From NCBI GenBank assembly GCA_958450325.1, contig OY288243.1, positions 67,874,606 through 67,938,605 of the forward strand: 64,000 nt of DNA. Reading direction: 5' to 3'. Position 1 is the first letter of the stretch, and each line of letters opens with the position of its first letter. The notes below the pieces were generated by a model. It was not told the DNA's origin, ran no database searches, and saw only the letters and a program-made list of their open reading frames with translations. Positions 34,561-45,892 of this stretch are shown in pieces. This DNA is from Agrostemma githago (lineage: Eukaryota; Streptophyta; Magnoliopsida; Caryophyllales; Caryophyllaceae). The translations under genes and the position numbers were made by a program.

Positions 34561-35091
34561 GACAGTAGAAAAATGATGATTTTTTGGTGAAGATGAAAAA
34601 AACTTAATTTTAAAGAAACTTGTTGTGTGAGAGAAAGAAGCAGTTAAAAGATTGATAGGAGAGAGAAGATTTGCATTGAGATAATTAAGGAAGAGAGAGA
34701 AATGATATATTTACCAAGATTTGTTAGTTATTTCCTTATTTCACCTCAAGCAATCACAACCATCCATCTTCCACTTGATCAATGGTCCAAGATTGGACTC
34801 ATGGACTCAATGTATATAGAAGGACTCACTTGATCCTTCCTCTCTCTCTATATATATATTAGTAAGATAAACATGTTTATTTTTTAAATATACATTGATA
34901 TTACAATTTAGAGGAAGTAGGGATATAGTGTCTTACATTTGTTACACATATATGACAAACATTTACTCGATTTTTTGAATTTTTTTTATCATCATAATAA
35001 TAATGTTATAAAAATATGATTTAAAACATATACGGAGTACTGTATAAGAATATTATTTCTTAAAATTTTGAAAATAAAAAAATATTTTTTA

Positions 35092-35317
35092 CTCTCTTCG
35101 AGTCTAAATTATTTAGCTTATTTTTTTTATTGAGCTGAATCATTTTTTCCCCTTTCCTTTTTAAGTCATCAATATGTGACCTACTCCGTATATAAATATA
35201 TTCACCCTTACATTTATGATTTATCTATCTTCCCCCGTTTTTAGCCACACATTCTCAACTTCTTATTTTTCACCCAAAAAAAGAGAAGATTAGTGTGACT
35301 CGGAGCCTCGGAAGAAG
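35092..35317. mobile_element. Stowaway-type MITE, degenerate
   Basis: Ends CTCTCTTCGAGTC and, inverted, CTTCTTCCGAGG; TA at 35090-35091 and 35318-35319. Internal words such as CATCAATATGTG and ATTTTCACCCAAAAAA are shared with the better preserved copy at 52270-52475, so the two belong to one family. Confidence 0.65.
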
Positions 35318-35319
35318 TA

Positions 35320-35648
35320 CTATTTTTGAGAAACTTAAGTCTATAATACAATTTTTTTAAAAAAATTTTTTTTACCTATTTTCGGGTCGGGTAACAGGCC
35401 GGGCGGGTTTTGACATGAAATATTCGGGTCATTATCGGGTCAGGTCACTTTCGGATTCCGAGGCATTTTCGGATGGATTTTTTCAAATAATTTTCGGACA
35501 GATTTTTGGGTCTAGTCAATTTTTGACAGGTCTATAGGTGGAGCATCACAAGAATCATAACTTAGAAGAAGAGTTGATAAAAAAAATTACTTTTTTCTTT
35601 TTACTTTTTTAACTAATAAAATACTCCGTAGTACAGAGTATTAATCAA
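35320..35648. other. AT-rich spacer with a GGGTCGGG-rich patch
   Basis: There is no gene. At 35380-35530 words such as CGGGTCGGGTAA, CGGGTCATT and TTTTCGGA recur. Similar ACCCGACC-type words occur near 55740-55990 on the other strand, so this may be a relic of the same repeat family. Confidence 0.4.
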
Positions 35649-35889
35649 TCTTTTATTTATATATAAAAGCCAAAGAAAATCCTTCCACCACAATGAACCA
35701 CATCAGCAGCCACATAAGCATCCCATATGGAGTATAACTGGAATCTGACGTGGCAATTGAAAAAAAAAATTGTAACAACTCTACTTAACTCCCCACTAAA
35801 TGCAATTATCATCATTAATAGTGGATGGTTTGTATGCAGTTATGTCCAATTTTTTATTCATTTTTTTACGAAACAGTTATATTCTATTT

Positions 35890-35900
35890 ATTCACATTCA

Positions 35901-35950
<50 letters not shown>
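35890..35950. repeat. (TA)n microsatellite
   Basis: About 25 TA units (roughly 35903-35949) just upstream of the first RPA1-like exon of Helitron A. Confidence 0.9.
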
Positions 35951-35954
<4 letters not shown>

Positions 35955-36785
35955 CCATTTATTTCTCTGATTCAATATTTCAATTTTTTTCATAATGTCG
36001 TTCCAATGCAAGGTGGTCACGATCCCACAAATTTCAGAATCAACAAAATCCGTCCAGATAATAGTCCGCATTATGAGAAAGTGGCTACGTACGTCCAAAA
36101 GGCCAGATGTCGATCCGGAACAAATAGGCAAAAAACCGATAATTTACGGAGTTGAGCTCATCTTGGTGGATAGCACGGTAAGTATTTCCACCTAGTTAGT
36201 TTGAACCTTGATTTTAGTAGCAGTTTAATGGTATGATGTTATAAAAGATTTACAAAAGATTATTTTAGTTAGATGCACTATTTTACTTCTCTCGGGCAAC
36301 ATTGTCGAATTCAACATGAATGAATAGGTGCTTATCCATCTTTTACAAAAAGTCGAGTAGACATTATAACGCTACAATTAGAGGACAGACTAATGAGTCG
36401 TGTATTCTTCTAAGAGCGTATTATAGTCCGACTCAGCCATGCCAAATGACGGATGTACACACTAATCATTGATATTTTAGAACTTTAAAAACGTATTGCT
36501 CATCATCGAGAAGTATGACCGAAAGTGCTCCGTCGCCCTCCATCTCACTAAGAGCATATTACATTATACAATACATATATTATAAACGCTTCAATCGGGA
36601 GGGAAGGAGTGAACTTGGGCACTGAGTTTCCTTAACTCATTATTTTCCTGTCATAGTACACTCCTGCTATAGCAACAGAAACAATTGCATTAATTATTGT
36701 TATTGTGCATTTTCTAACATAATCGGTATTTCTTTGTACATAATCAAGGAGCCACAATTCAAGCATCAATCAAACAGAGATTAGT

Positions 36786-39700
36786 TGTAACACCCGCAAA
36801 TTTCCTAACTTTGTTATCTGTTTCATTACGATTATATCGTAACTCTGTAATATTTCGTCAACTACATTTTTTCCCATTTCGAGGTCTCTTTCATTATCGA
36901 GCCTAAAATTATTTATTTTCATAAAAGGACTTTAATTATTCTATTTTTATTCGAAAACCCATTTAATTCTTTTCATCGCAAGTATGTTTAATTATTTTTG
37001 AGAAATCATATTTTCTATGAATAATAGTTTTAAAATCGAGTTTGAACTATTTATTTTTCTAAAATTGCTCGATTTCATTTATAATTAATTTCTAGCTCAA
37101 AATATTTTATTTCGAAAAATGGTTATTTAATTATTTTAATACGCGATTTCACAAATAATTATTTTCTAATGCATTTTAATCCGATTTCTTCGTGAATGAT
37201 TATATTATTTTACGAATCTTCTCTTATCGACTTGAGAAATATTTTCAGACACCTTTTATTAACACTACATATTATATTTATCCTATTTATTTTAATCGGA
37301 AGCTTATCACATAGATTCGTTGTTTGTTCTTTCCATCTCAACCACCTCGTCTCTAGTTGAGTTAAGAGTCCTTGTAACTCGATTATTCCTATCTTTTAGC
37401 TTTCTAATTTCTTTTATATATTCTCATTCATTCTAGTCTATTTTATTCACAACACAAGTCTTCTTTTCTCCTCTATGTTTTACGTTAAACTTTCTCCTTT
37501 TTGTTCATCAATCCGATCCTAATTCGTCTCTAATTCTTTCTGATCTCGAGGGTAATTTAATTTCTCTTATTCGTTCTTCATCTCGTTTTCTCCTTTCTAT
37601 TCACGTATAATGTGGTTTTAATACCATATGTTTAATTATTTCGTAGGCTATCATGCTAGATCCGACGAAGATGATTATTTAATTGATTCGGATCTCGGTT
37701 AAGGTAACATTGACACGTTACTCGGTATTATGTGATATTATTGTTGTAGTTGCATGTATAGAAATTAGATTTTTGTTAAGACAATATATGTATGTCTCGT
37801 TTTTCATAACAAAGACTTTAAGTCGTAAATTTTCACATGTTTCGTTATTTTAAATCGTTTTTACGAGATTTGCGAATAAGTCTTTCTTTTAATTATTTAA
37901 AAGTATTATAAGGCCAAGACTAAAACATACACGTAATAATTAATTTCATAATTTTCGTGATTTTAAAGTATGAATTATCAACCGAAGATGTCTTAGCCTA
38001 GTGGTTAAGACTAGGTGCTCTGGAACAGTATGTTCCAGGTTCGAATCCCCTTCCCCAGTATTGTAATGCGACTAAGTGCGCTCTTCGATGACCAAAAAAA
38101 AGTATGAATTATCAAATTGAAAGTTTTATTGTTTTTAAAAAGTTACAGCATGTTTCAGAATTTGTTAGTGTTTTTGTGTAAATTAATAATTTATTTTAAA
38201 GACTTTACTTCCGAAAACTTTGAAAAGAGACTACTATTTATTTTTTTATTTTTTGAAATCTAGACTATTATTTATTTTAAGTCTACTTTATTGCTATTTA
38301 ATTTCGTAAAATAATTCCAGGTGATTTGGTCACAATAAATTGTTTGTGAACAGGTGTCAAATTAATCCGCAAATATGTCAGTTGTGATAAGATCTAAATT
38401 GAAACATAGGTTAAACTTTGTATTTAATCTTTTTAATTTACCTACATAAACTATGGAGAGTCTATTTAATGTTTCCAATTGGATTTTATTTAAAATCAGT
38501 TTTTAAACGTGTTTTATTAAAGAATTACAATCAATTGTCTAATTCTGACAGTTTTTAAACATATGAATAAAAGCCCATGTTTTATTTAGAATTTGGATTT
38601 TCTCCAGAAATAAAAGTTGTAACTAAGTTTCTAAAGTTTTTAACCCCACTAGTCTTACGTTGTTTTGATTTTTAATGATTTAATTACAAATTTTATAGTA
38701 AGACAATGCAATTCTGGAAAATCTGTCGATCTGTTATTTAAATACTTTTAATTACTTAAACTTCAATCTTTTTAGAAATGATTCTGATTTTGACTTTAAT
38801 TGACTTTTAATCATGAATTATACATTTATATAATAAATATAATGTTTACGTCTCGAGGCCTAATATTAACTATTTTATATAACTCCTATTTTAATCAATT
38901 TTTATTTATAATAGTACCTACTTTTGGAAAGTTATTATTTTAAGAAAAGTTCTATATTTATAAAGTTTTCTCTTTTAAGAACAAATATATTCCTATTGAA
39001 TTTTGATTATGACTTTGTTTTGGAGTCATGGAATAAGAGAAGTGTACGGGTAGAGTAATACAGTCTAGAGTATACGTTTTGCCATAAGCTATAAGGCTAG
39101 TGTATCCGAGCGGGATGCATTGGTTGTTGAACTGGGCATGTTCTTGTCCAGGAGTGTATGTTCATTTTGACCTTAAGCTCGTACCTCGCGTGTAAGACGC
39201 CATCGGGTTGAACTGGGCACATTTGGTGTTCCAGGAGGGGTGTGCATATTTACTTAAGCTAGGACCTCGCATTATAAGTCGCCGTCATATTATGGTTGAA
39301 TAGCCTAGTTAGAGATTGAGGTTTGATTTGTTTGAACTAAGTTCTCGAAGCTAGTTTTTAGTATTCTCCTAATAAAAGTCTATTATGTTGCACTGATTCA
39401 TATCCATAACGTCGTTATTATTATTGGTTGATATTGACTTGCAGGTTGGCAATCATTTTGAATTATTTTACTATATCTTTTTAAACGTTTTCCATTTTGA
39501 ACTTTTTTCATATAATAGTAATTATGCTTTAATGTCATGTAATATGGATGTCATGTAATATGGCTGGGAGAACGTCGTCGTTACTCCCCACTGAATTGTG
39601 GCTGTTATGTTTATAACATGACAGGTATTTTGCTGCTGGGTTATGGGTGTAAGCTAGCGAGTAGCATGGATCCTACTCTACTTCATTTATATTAAATTTT

Positions 39701-39868
39701 GGATTGTTAAACCCATTTGGAAAATTTTTATTTTTAGCCCTTTTGTAAAAAGTGACCTTTGTATTGACTGACCGTTCTTTTAGTAAAATTTAGAACGTCG
39801 GTGTATTTTAATCCCAAATCTACAGTGTTTCCGCCACTGTATTGCGTTAGAATTTATAGGGGATTACA
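36786..39868 (+). mobile_element. Solo LTR (chromovirus-like), TSD TTAGT
   Basis: This 3083-bp segment starts TGTAACACCCGC and ends GGGGATTACA. Perfect 5-bp duplication TTAGT is at 36781-36785 and 39869-39873. Terminal words and length resemble the LTR of element C, but the sequence is a different family. No internal domain remains. It lies within the RPA1-like gene of Helitron A and contains a SINE (37982-38099) and an 81-bp tandem duplication (GAACTGGGC words at 39129 and 39210). AT-rich elsewhere, no gene. Confidence 0.88.
37982..38099 (+). mobile_element. tRNA-derived SINE with 16-bp target duplication
   Basis: This 118-bp insert has an A box (TAGCCTAGTGGTTAAGAC, about 37994-38011) and a B box (GGTTCGAATCC, about 38038-38048), ending in an A run. 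It is flanked by AAGTATGAATTATCAA at 37966-37981 and 38100-38115. The perfect duplication and oligo(A) tail show L1-type-machinery retroposition and a fairly recent event. Confidence 0.88.
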
Positions 39869-41639
39869 TTAGTAAATTTATCATGCTCAGTATTCGGAGA
39901 AATTTATATCAGACATAATTCAAATTGTAAACCACTTCACGCAGAAAGATAGATCGGTTATAATACTGATGCATGTCAAACGCAATGTGTGGAAGGGTCT
40001 GAACTACATATCTTCCGTTTGACTCAACAATTTTTTTTCTTTAATTAGTAAAGAACAGTTAATAATAGCAAATATTATTTCCGTCAGGTGAAATTAGTGT
40101 TACGACCCGTGATGGATCAAAGATTTTGGCCAACCCTAAAATTGAAGAGGTGTTAGCATTCCAGAGAACGTAAGTACATATCTCGCTTAATTTAGTATAG
40201 TTCATTCTCATGCGACGGTATAAATTAAGTACCCTTCGTTATTTCAGCTACCCAGCCTCGGATGGACCCAACAGATGGAAGACAGGTCTGCCAACCACAT
40301 GCGACTCTCGCAGCATACTCACGAGAGCGAAGTGCAAGACACTAATAGAAATTAAAAATTGCCTAAAGGTACATGGTATTGTCCAGCACTCTTTATGTTA
40401 TGTTACTAGCAACCCAGGTAAAAAAATGTACAGAATGAAAAAATTGAAACATTTAAATAATTGTAACTAAAAACAAACTTACGCAGGCTGGGGCATTTGT
40501 TACACTGGCTACCATTTACGAGATCGACACATCAAAAGATTGGTGCTACCCTTCATGCGGCGAGTGCAGGTTTAAAATGTCAGAGATGGAGGACGGAATG
40601 TGGTACTGTCAGACGAAAGGCTGTCGAGTTAATGGTCAAGGAATGAGGGAACCCATGTTGAGGTACAACAAAATACACCTCTTCTGAACATCCAATTTTT
40701 GTACCTAACTATCACAATCAATTCTTTTAAACAGGTACAAGGTCAAATTCATCGTGTTCGACGACATATGTGAATTTGCGGACATTATCATTTGGGACGA
40801 ACAAATGGCAAAACTTATTGGAAAGACAGCAAATGACCTACTATAAGAGAGAACGGTAAGAGTATGTCCTATCTCAAAGTTTAACATTACCTAAAAGTAA
40901 CTACACAACTAACATATCACATAAGTGTAGGACTCAAGCCCAAACGTTTTACCCCCACAAGAATTCAGTTCTATTATAGAGAAAGAATACCTTTTTAAAA
41001 TAAGAATCACACAAGATTTCAACATCAAACAAAATTCAAAGTGCTATGGAGTCGTAGAAATTTGTGAAGATGAAGCAAATAAGATGGAATGGAGAAACCT
41101 AATGTCTACACAATCAACAACACATACGGTATTACACTAAACATTATCATAACCAACATCGCATATGACGATTCTGTGTGTGTGAGTAACAAAATAATAT
41201 GTGAAGGCAGTGGAGGTGGCGATGACGGTGCAGGAAGTACTGCGCCGGTGTCAGTGGCATCAAAGAATCGTGTTGTGGAAATGGCAAATCACGATTTCAC
41301 TACTCTTATTATTAGTTAGTTGCTGAATAACAAATTTATATTATTATAAGTTAAACGCTCAATTGGGTTAATTCAAAATGCAATATAATAACAATACCAA
41401 TTGCGTGTCAATTATTGACTCGAACGGAGCTTTAATGTTGGAATGTATTTCTGATACCACGCTGTCGGTCGAACCTGCCACCCCAAATGAGGCAGCCATG
41501 GGAAGAGCAATCTTACCAGTACAAGAAGACAACAAAGCTGCTACCAGTACCGGAAAAAAACCATTGGCGGGTGCAACATTTGAGAAGACCAACGATGCAG
41601 CGGAGGCGGTGGAGCCACGTACAATCAAATTCAGATAAC

Positions 41640-42222
41640 CCAAGTAGAGGAAAAAAAAAGACATGGGAAAGATCATATAGACTGCGTACAATCAAATTCA
41701 GATAACCCAGTATCGAACACAAGGAAGAGGACTGCCAGTCTAACAATCACAAGTTAAAGGGTGATTGATCCAGCATACACTCCCAGACAATTTTTTCTTT
41801 CAGTATTAAACACCTTCTATTTATCTACAATTTATCTGATAAGTAGTCATTTCGATTAGATGATGTGGTAACACACCAGACCACCCCGTCTTCTCTAAGA
41901 GCATCACACTTTTCCAATAAAATGGACGGATATGCAGGCACACCATACTTACCATCGGTTTTTGGTTATTGCTCATCATTGAGTGATATACGAAAATTTG
42001 CAGCCAGATGAAACTTACCAGACACTTTGTTATTATTATTTTGATAATCCAAAACACCAGGCTTGGATAGATAGATGGCAGATGGTATGTCGAGGAGCAG
42101 TACTAACAAGAAAGCAGACCATTGAATCAATACCAACTTCAGTACAAAGATCCTTGCAGCGATGTACTCCGAAGGCGACTTCAAATTAGACGTAATCTAT
42201 GATCCCTCAGACAACTTCAATT
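41640..42222. other. Non-coding stretch of Helitron A
   Basis: No supported gene. A 24-bp word containing GTACAATCAAATTCAGATAA occurs twice (about 41620 and 41687). The short frames here match nothing recognised. Confidence 0.4.
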
Positions 42223-42641
42223 TTAACCATAAAGAATTAATGCATACCCCTACCGGTCACACTAACATCAGCTATCAGAGTAAACACTTAAACCAAAGAA
42301 CTAATAATTAACATTATTGTAGTTCTGTGGGAGCATCTTACTTCGAACCTCAGATTTAGGAATGACAGCAAGGGCGCTTTCAATGTCTTATAGTTGACTC
42401 ACGTTTGTTGCTCATCATTGAGATCATTGCCTACTTATCAGTATTGCTCAGTTAACCATAAAGAATCAATGCATACCCTTACCGATCACACTAACATCAA
42501 GTCTCAGAGTAAACACTTCAACCAAAGGACTAATGATTAACATTATTGTAGTCCTCCAGGAGCATCTTACTTTGATCCTTGGATTTAGGAATGACAGCAA
42601 GGGCGCTTTCAATTACTTATAGTTGACTCATGTTTGTTGCT
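42223..42641 (+). repeat. Direct repeat, two copies of about 190 bp
   Basis: Copies at 42223-42414 and 42452-42641 start TTAACCATAAAGAAT and end GTTTGTTGCT. They are about 88-90 percent identical by eye, spaced 229 bp. The words GGAGCATCTTACTT and GACAGCAAGGGCGCTTTCAA are conserved in both. No coding potential is seen. Confidence 0.85.
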
Positions 42642-43802
42642 TATACACATGATTGGCTGGGTCAGCTTACTATTGCTCACTGATGAAAACTTCGATAGAT
42701 CATCTGCAATATCATCATATTACAACATTAATAAAGTAACAAAATATACGACAATCTCTAATATATATATATATATATATAACACTAACAACAATAACAC
42801 ATGTAGTCGTATATTACAGTCGATCGTTTCCATCAGTTTAAGTTGCTACGTACAAATCCAAAATCAGATCACATATAAGATCAGTACAGTTAGAATCAGA
42901 AACAATATTTTCACTTATAGCAATTTTATTAATTTTTAACCAATATAGACACTATATAAACGACAGTGTATATTTAGAAGAATTATATAGGATTAGAACA
43001 ACATTTAGAATCCTCCTTTTCACTAACCAAATAACACAACTCATATATTTTCCCGCCTAAAGCTATCTACAACAAAAATAACAAAAAAATAGACCAAATG
43101 AGCTAGGTGCAAATCGAACCCTTGACCTCATGTGTGTCACCCATCTCCTCTCTAACTACACTCTAACATCTTACTGATTTAAATATCACTATATCACACA
43201 TAAAGCTATACACCACAGAAAGTATGTAATTAAGGAAATTTGATTGATTACATTGATTACGAAAATCACATGTTTTAAATGGAAGATATCACATACAATA
43301 TTTAATATGGAATGTATGATCAAATTATGATTATCAAACGTATGATCAATTACAATATTATAATAAACATTAAGTATGATCAAAATAGTTATGATTATTA
43401 TTGTATATCTTTCTGATCATACTCGAAAATCATATATTAACATCGATATAAAATTTAGTACTATATAAAAATGGAATATATATTCCGATTGCTCTTACAA
43501 ATCCTGATACATAGTAAGAACTCACCGAAATCTCTATATACTACTCTAAGACAATAACAGTTACTAACATTTTCCTCAAAAATACACTAATTTAAATTGA
43601 AAAGTAAAAGAACATTTCACTAATAAATTCGCAAACTATTCATTTTCATTAATGTTAAAGAAATTGACAAAAAAAACTTCTTTTTATGAAAATAATTAGA
43701 TAAATTTTAAAATATGATGTCATTAACCTTGAGAAAAAAATCAGTTATCTAAAAAATTTATTTTTGAAATGAGCTATTTACTTTAACTTTTACAAAGATA
43801 TA
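42642..43802. other. AT-rich non-coding stretch of Helitron A
   Basis: Contains a short (TA)n at about 42763-42781 and a reverse tRNA-like segment (43085-43175). Otherwise AT-rich with no gene. Confidence 0.5.
43085..43175 (-). repeat. tRNA-like SINE fragment, reverse
   Basis: Minus-strand words TTAGAGTGTAGTTAGAGAGG (A-box-like) and GGGTTCGATTTGCACC (B-box-like) lie about 35 bp apart, as in tRNA-derived SINE heads. No tail or target duplication is clear. Confidence 0.45.
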
Positions 43803-44001
43803 CTCTCCCCGTCCCAATGAATTCTTATTCCATATTGGGGCGTCTCAATGAATTCTTTGCCTTTCTATTTTAGAAATGTTTATATATATATATATGTAAT
43901 TTGACCTCCTCATGAATTTGGCTTCACATGTCACTTCATCATTGGACATTTTCCTCTTTGTGCCAAAAGCAAAGGCAAACAATTCATGGGGACGGAAGGA
44001 A
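43803..44001. mobile_element. Stowaway-type MITE
   Basis: Left end CTCTCCCCGTCCCAATGAATT; right end inverted, TTCCTTCCGTCCCCATGAATT. TA duplication at 43801-43802 and 44002-44003. It is the same family as 61023-61220 (shared CTTTGCCTTT/AAAGGCAAAC and CCAATATGGAATA-type words). About 200 bp, AT-rich, no coding. Confidence 0.8.
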
Positions 44002-44335
44002 TATATACTCACTCGATACCACTAAGATCTTCTCATTTATTCAAATGTGAAGAGTTATACCAAAAAAGAAAGTGAAGAAATTTACGAAAAAGGAAAAGAA
44101 AAAGGAAAAGTGGAAGCTTTCAATGAAACGAAGGTAGTATATTTTCATTAATTACACGTTATTTAATACTCCGTGCATTTCAAGACATTACTCAAATATT
44201 TTGATTAGTTTTGCGATTTAAAAAATATTTTCCTATTTCTAAATTATACAGTCGATAAATAGTAAAAATAAAATAACAAATTTTTTATTTTAAATCTTAA
44301 ATGAAATATTCTATAAGATAAATATAATATAAATA

Positions 44336-44363
44336 CCGTGCATTTGCACGGGGTCTATACTAG
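44336..44363 (+). terminator. Helitron 3' terminal hairpin and CTAG end
   Basis: The perfect 7-bp stem CCGTGCA/TGCACGG with TT loop, 8 bp before CTAG/T, is the canonical Helitron 3' end that stops rolling-circle transfer. Confidence 0.8.
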
Positions 44364-44698
44364 TATAATTTAATAGAATAAATGAGAATTTGAGTCTTGC
44401 ATGCATATAAATTCAAATAAAAGGTAATTAATTCAAACTAAAATTCTGAACTCTAATGAAACAAGAAAACCAGTCCAAAATTCAAATAAATCAACTGCAT
44501 AAGGTTAGATAAAGCTGAAATAAAGTAGCCCACCACCATTAGTTTTTACTCCATGAAATCACAATCAGTAATAACTTCCAACTACTAAGATAAACTACCC
44601 ACAAGTTGAATAAAAACAACAGTAAACTGCCAACAAAACATAACTAAAACCTAATTCTTCACACTATATATATATATAACATACTACATACTAAAAAC
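44364..44698. other. Spacer upstream of RPA1-like gene 2
   Basis: AT-rich. CTATATATATATATAAC at about 44666-44680 could serve as a TATA region some 50 bp before the ATG at 44729. Nothing else is recognised. Confidence 0.4.
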
Positions 44699-45892
44699 AT
44701 GTACAAACACAAAAAAAAGCAAGTCAACATGGAAAACAGAAACAATGAATTATTTCAGTCATTCAATGAGGGTCGAGTCGTTCGTATATGGAAAGGAGAC
44801 CCTATCAGTTTACAAAATCAGCAATCTGCATCTCTAGAAATTTTAATGGTAGATAAAAACGTAAGTGATATTTGTCTCATTTGTTGCATTTTATCTTTAT
44901 AATATAATTATATACTAACTTAATTTCCAATTTATATGGATCAATGATGCAAGCTACAATTCTTTATGCAACTACACATCCACATGAAAGAAGTTTCAAT
45001 GAAGGAAAAGTCTACCGAGTGAAGAATTTCAAGTTAGTACCCAATTATGCAAGGGAAGCAGCCACACCTCACAGATGGCGATTTCTGATTCGTCCAATGA
45101 CAATTACAGAAGAAATTCAAAATGAAGAAATTCCAACTTTTGGTTACAACTTTGAATCCTTTCAAAATTTGATTAGCGGTAACTTCAGTGGACGACCTTA
45201 TCTAGGTATACTACAAAAATTTTGTTGTAAACAATATTGAGCTTATGAATTTAATTTTTAATATAAGTGTTTTAAAAGATAATTTTCTGCAGATATTGTT
45301 GCTCAAGTGGAAGAGTACAGAGTGCTACTCAACAGTAGTTGCTCGGTTTATGGTACAAACATTTCAATGTGGGTATGGGGAAAACATGTTGAAGATATCA
45401 AGATAATGGTTGAAGATTCAAAATTTTACACCGAAAAGCCAATTATAGTGTGTCAGTGTGTGCAAAGGATTCCATATCACGGTACATAACTACATAAATT
45501 ACAAACCATTACATTCCAAGATTAGTAGTAGGTATTTTATATCTTTAAAAGTGCAGGTGAAATACGATTAACAACAAAAGATGCAACGAAGATTTACTTC
45601 CAACCAGATGTACCAGAAGTGAATGAATTAATTGCTAGGTAAGATTTATTCAAATACAAACATTAAAATTATCGTCAGCTCATGTTATATTATTGTAATA
45701 AAATTATATTATGACTATAAAAACAGAAATGCAAATCGTGGAGCAGCACTCAGGGACATCACTAAGGCAACATGGAAGCACATAAAAGAAGATGAAGAAT
45801 ACGAGGAAGTTAGAAACATGGGAAGAAAAAGGATAAGGGTTGGGACTGTCAACATAGATGAAAATGAAGAAAATCAGGGGAATGCAAACTGA
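44699..45892 (+). CDS. RPA1-like/DUF223 protein, N-terminal OB folds
   Basis: Five exons are inferred: 44699 or 44729-44860, about 44939-45205, 45293-45481, 45557-45638 and 45727-45892 (TGA). The in-frame ATG at 44729 (MENRNNELF) is the likelier start. Exon 1 has VVRIWKGDP to LEILMVD. Exon 2 has MQATILYATT, then FNEGKVYRVKNFKLVPNY, the strand pattern of RPA1 OB fold A. Exon 3 continues the next OB fold (DIVAQVEEYRVL to VWGKHVEDI). The last exon is charged (KIKEDEEYEEV-like, with RKRIRV). All donors are GT; the exon 2 acceptor lacks an obvious AG, a possible defect. Such proteins bind single-stranded DNA, and copies of this type in plants are mostly Helitron-associated. It lacks the zinc-ribbon domain, which is found separately at 47358-48460. 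Confidence 0.65.

Larger units (their letters stand above)
32667..34847 (+). mobile_element. (TA)n-bounded unit 3, with exon-like and FAR1-like segments
   Basis: This unit starts GTAAGGCTCTTATGAATGG after (TA)n and ends GGACTCACTTGATCCTTCC before (CT)n(TA)n. Unlike units 1 and 2 it carries exon-like stretches with splice signals (32920-33001, 33439-33483, 33754-33898) whose last part resembles the N-terminus of FAR1-type proteins. Introns and 3' flank are packed with AGTAACA-type repeats. It is probably a non-autonomous derivative of a Mutator-like element, but its termini are not long inverted repeats and the class is uncertain. Confidence 0.5.
29972..34860. repeat. Train of three (TA)n-bounded repetitive units
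   Basis: (TA)n runs at about 29972-29995, 31764-31783, 32648-32666 and 34848-34858 delimit three units described separately. The right ends of units 2 and 3 share the form GACTCACnnGATCCT followed by (CT)n or (TA)n. Each unit is filled with short degenerate repeats. The arrangement suggests successive insertion into (TA)n microsatellites, as known for the rice Micron family and some Mutator-like elements. Confidence 0.6.
35995..41638 (+). pseudogene. RPA1-like gene of Helitron A, interrupted by a solo LTR
   Basis: Exons inferred from splice signals and homology: 35995-36177 (start of an OB fold: IIVRIMRKWL to ELILVDST), 40088-40169 (GEISVTTRDGSKI), 40248-40368, 40487-40662, 40735-40855, 40931-41128 and a tail at about 41398-41638. 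The exon at 40487 has the zinc-ribbon of the RPA1 C-terminal DNA-binding domain (CYPSCGEC, then MWYCQTKGC). The 40931 exon has VLPPQEFSSIIEKEYLFKI. RPA1-like proteins bind single-stranded DNA, and plant Helitrons commonly carry them. Exons for the middle OB folds are missing, a TAA lies at 40844-40846, and a 3.1-kb solo LTR sits in the first gap, so it is not functional. Confidence 0.7.
35649..44363 (+). mobile_element. Probable Helitron A carrying an RPA1-like gene
   Basis: The 3' end is convincing: a 16-nt hairpin CCGTGCATTTGCACGG (44336-44351) is followed 8 bp later by CTAG, with T as the next base. The 5' end is proposed at TC 35649-35650, after an A, reading TCTTTTATTTATATATAAAAG and then CAGCAGCCACATAAGC, as many plant Helitrons begin. 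Host A/T dinucleotide flanks fit Helitron insertion. Between lie an RPA1-like gene, a solo LTR (younger insertion), a direct repeat, a tRNA-like fragment and a MITE. No Rep/helicase is present, so it is non-autonomous. The 5' boundary is the weak point. Confidence 0.55.

Noticed and set aside
29972..34860. A single large transposon spanning all three (TA)n units
   Set aside because: Each unit has its own end words and (TA)n borders, and the outermost ends do not form an inverted pair.
35727..36155. 142-residue open frame through a (TA)n tract
   Set aside because: Contains a Tyr-Ile run from the microsatellite; the real RPA1-like exon starts at 35995 in another phase.
37982..38099. A functional tRNA gene
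   Set aside because: Promoter boxes are present but the cloverleaf is not closed; the oligo(A) tail and 16-bp flanks identify a SINE.
41378..41746. Several overlapping open frames on both strands
   Set aside because: Only the plus-strand one continuing the RPA1-like tail is plausible; the others are shadows.
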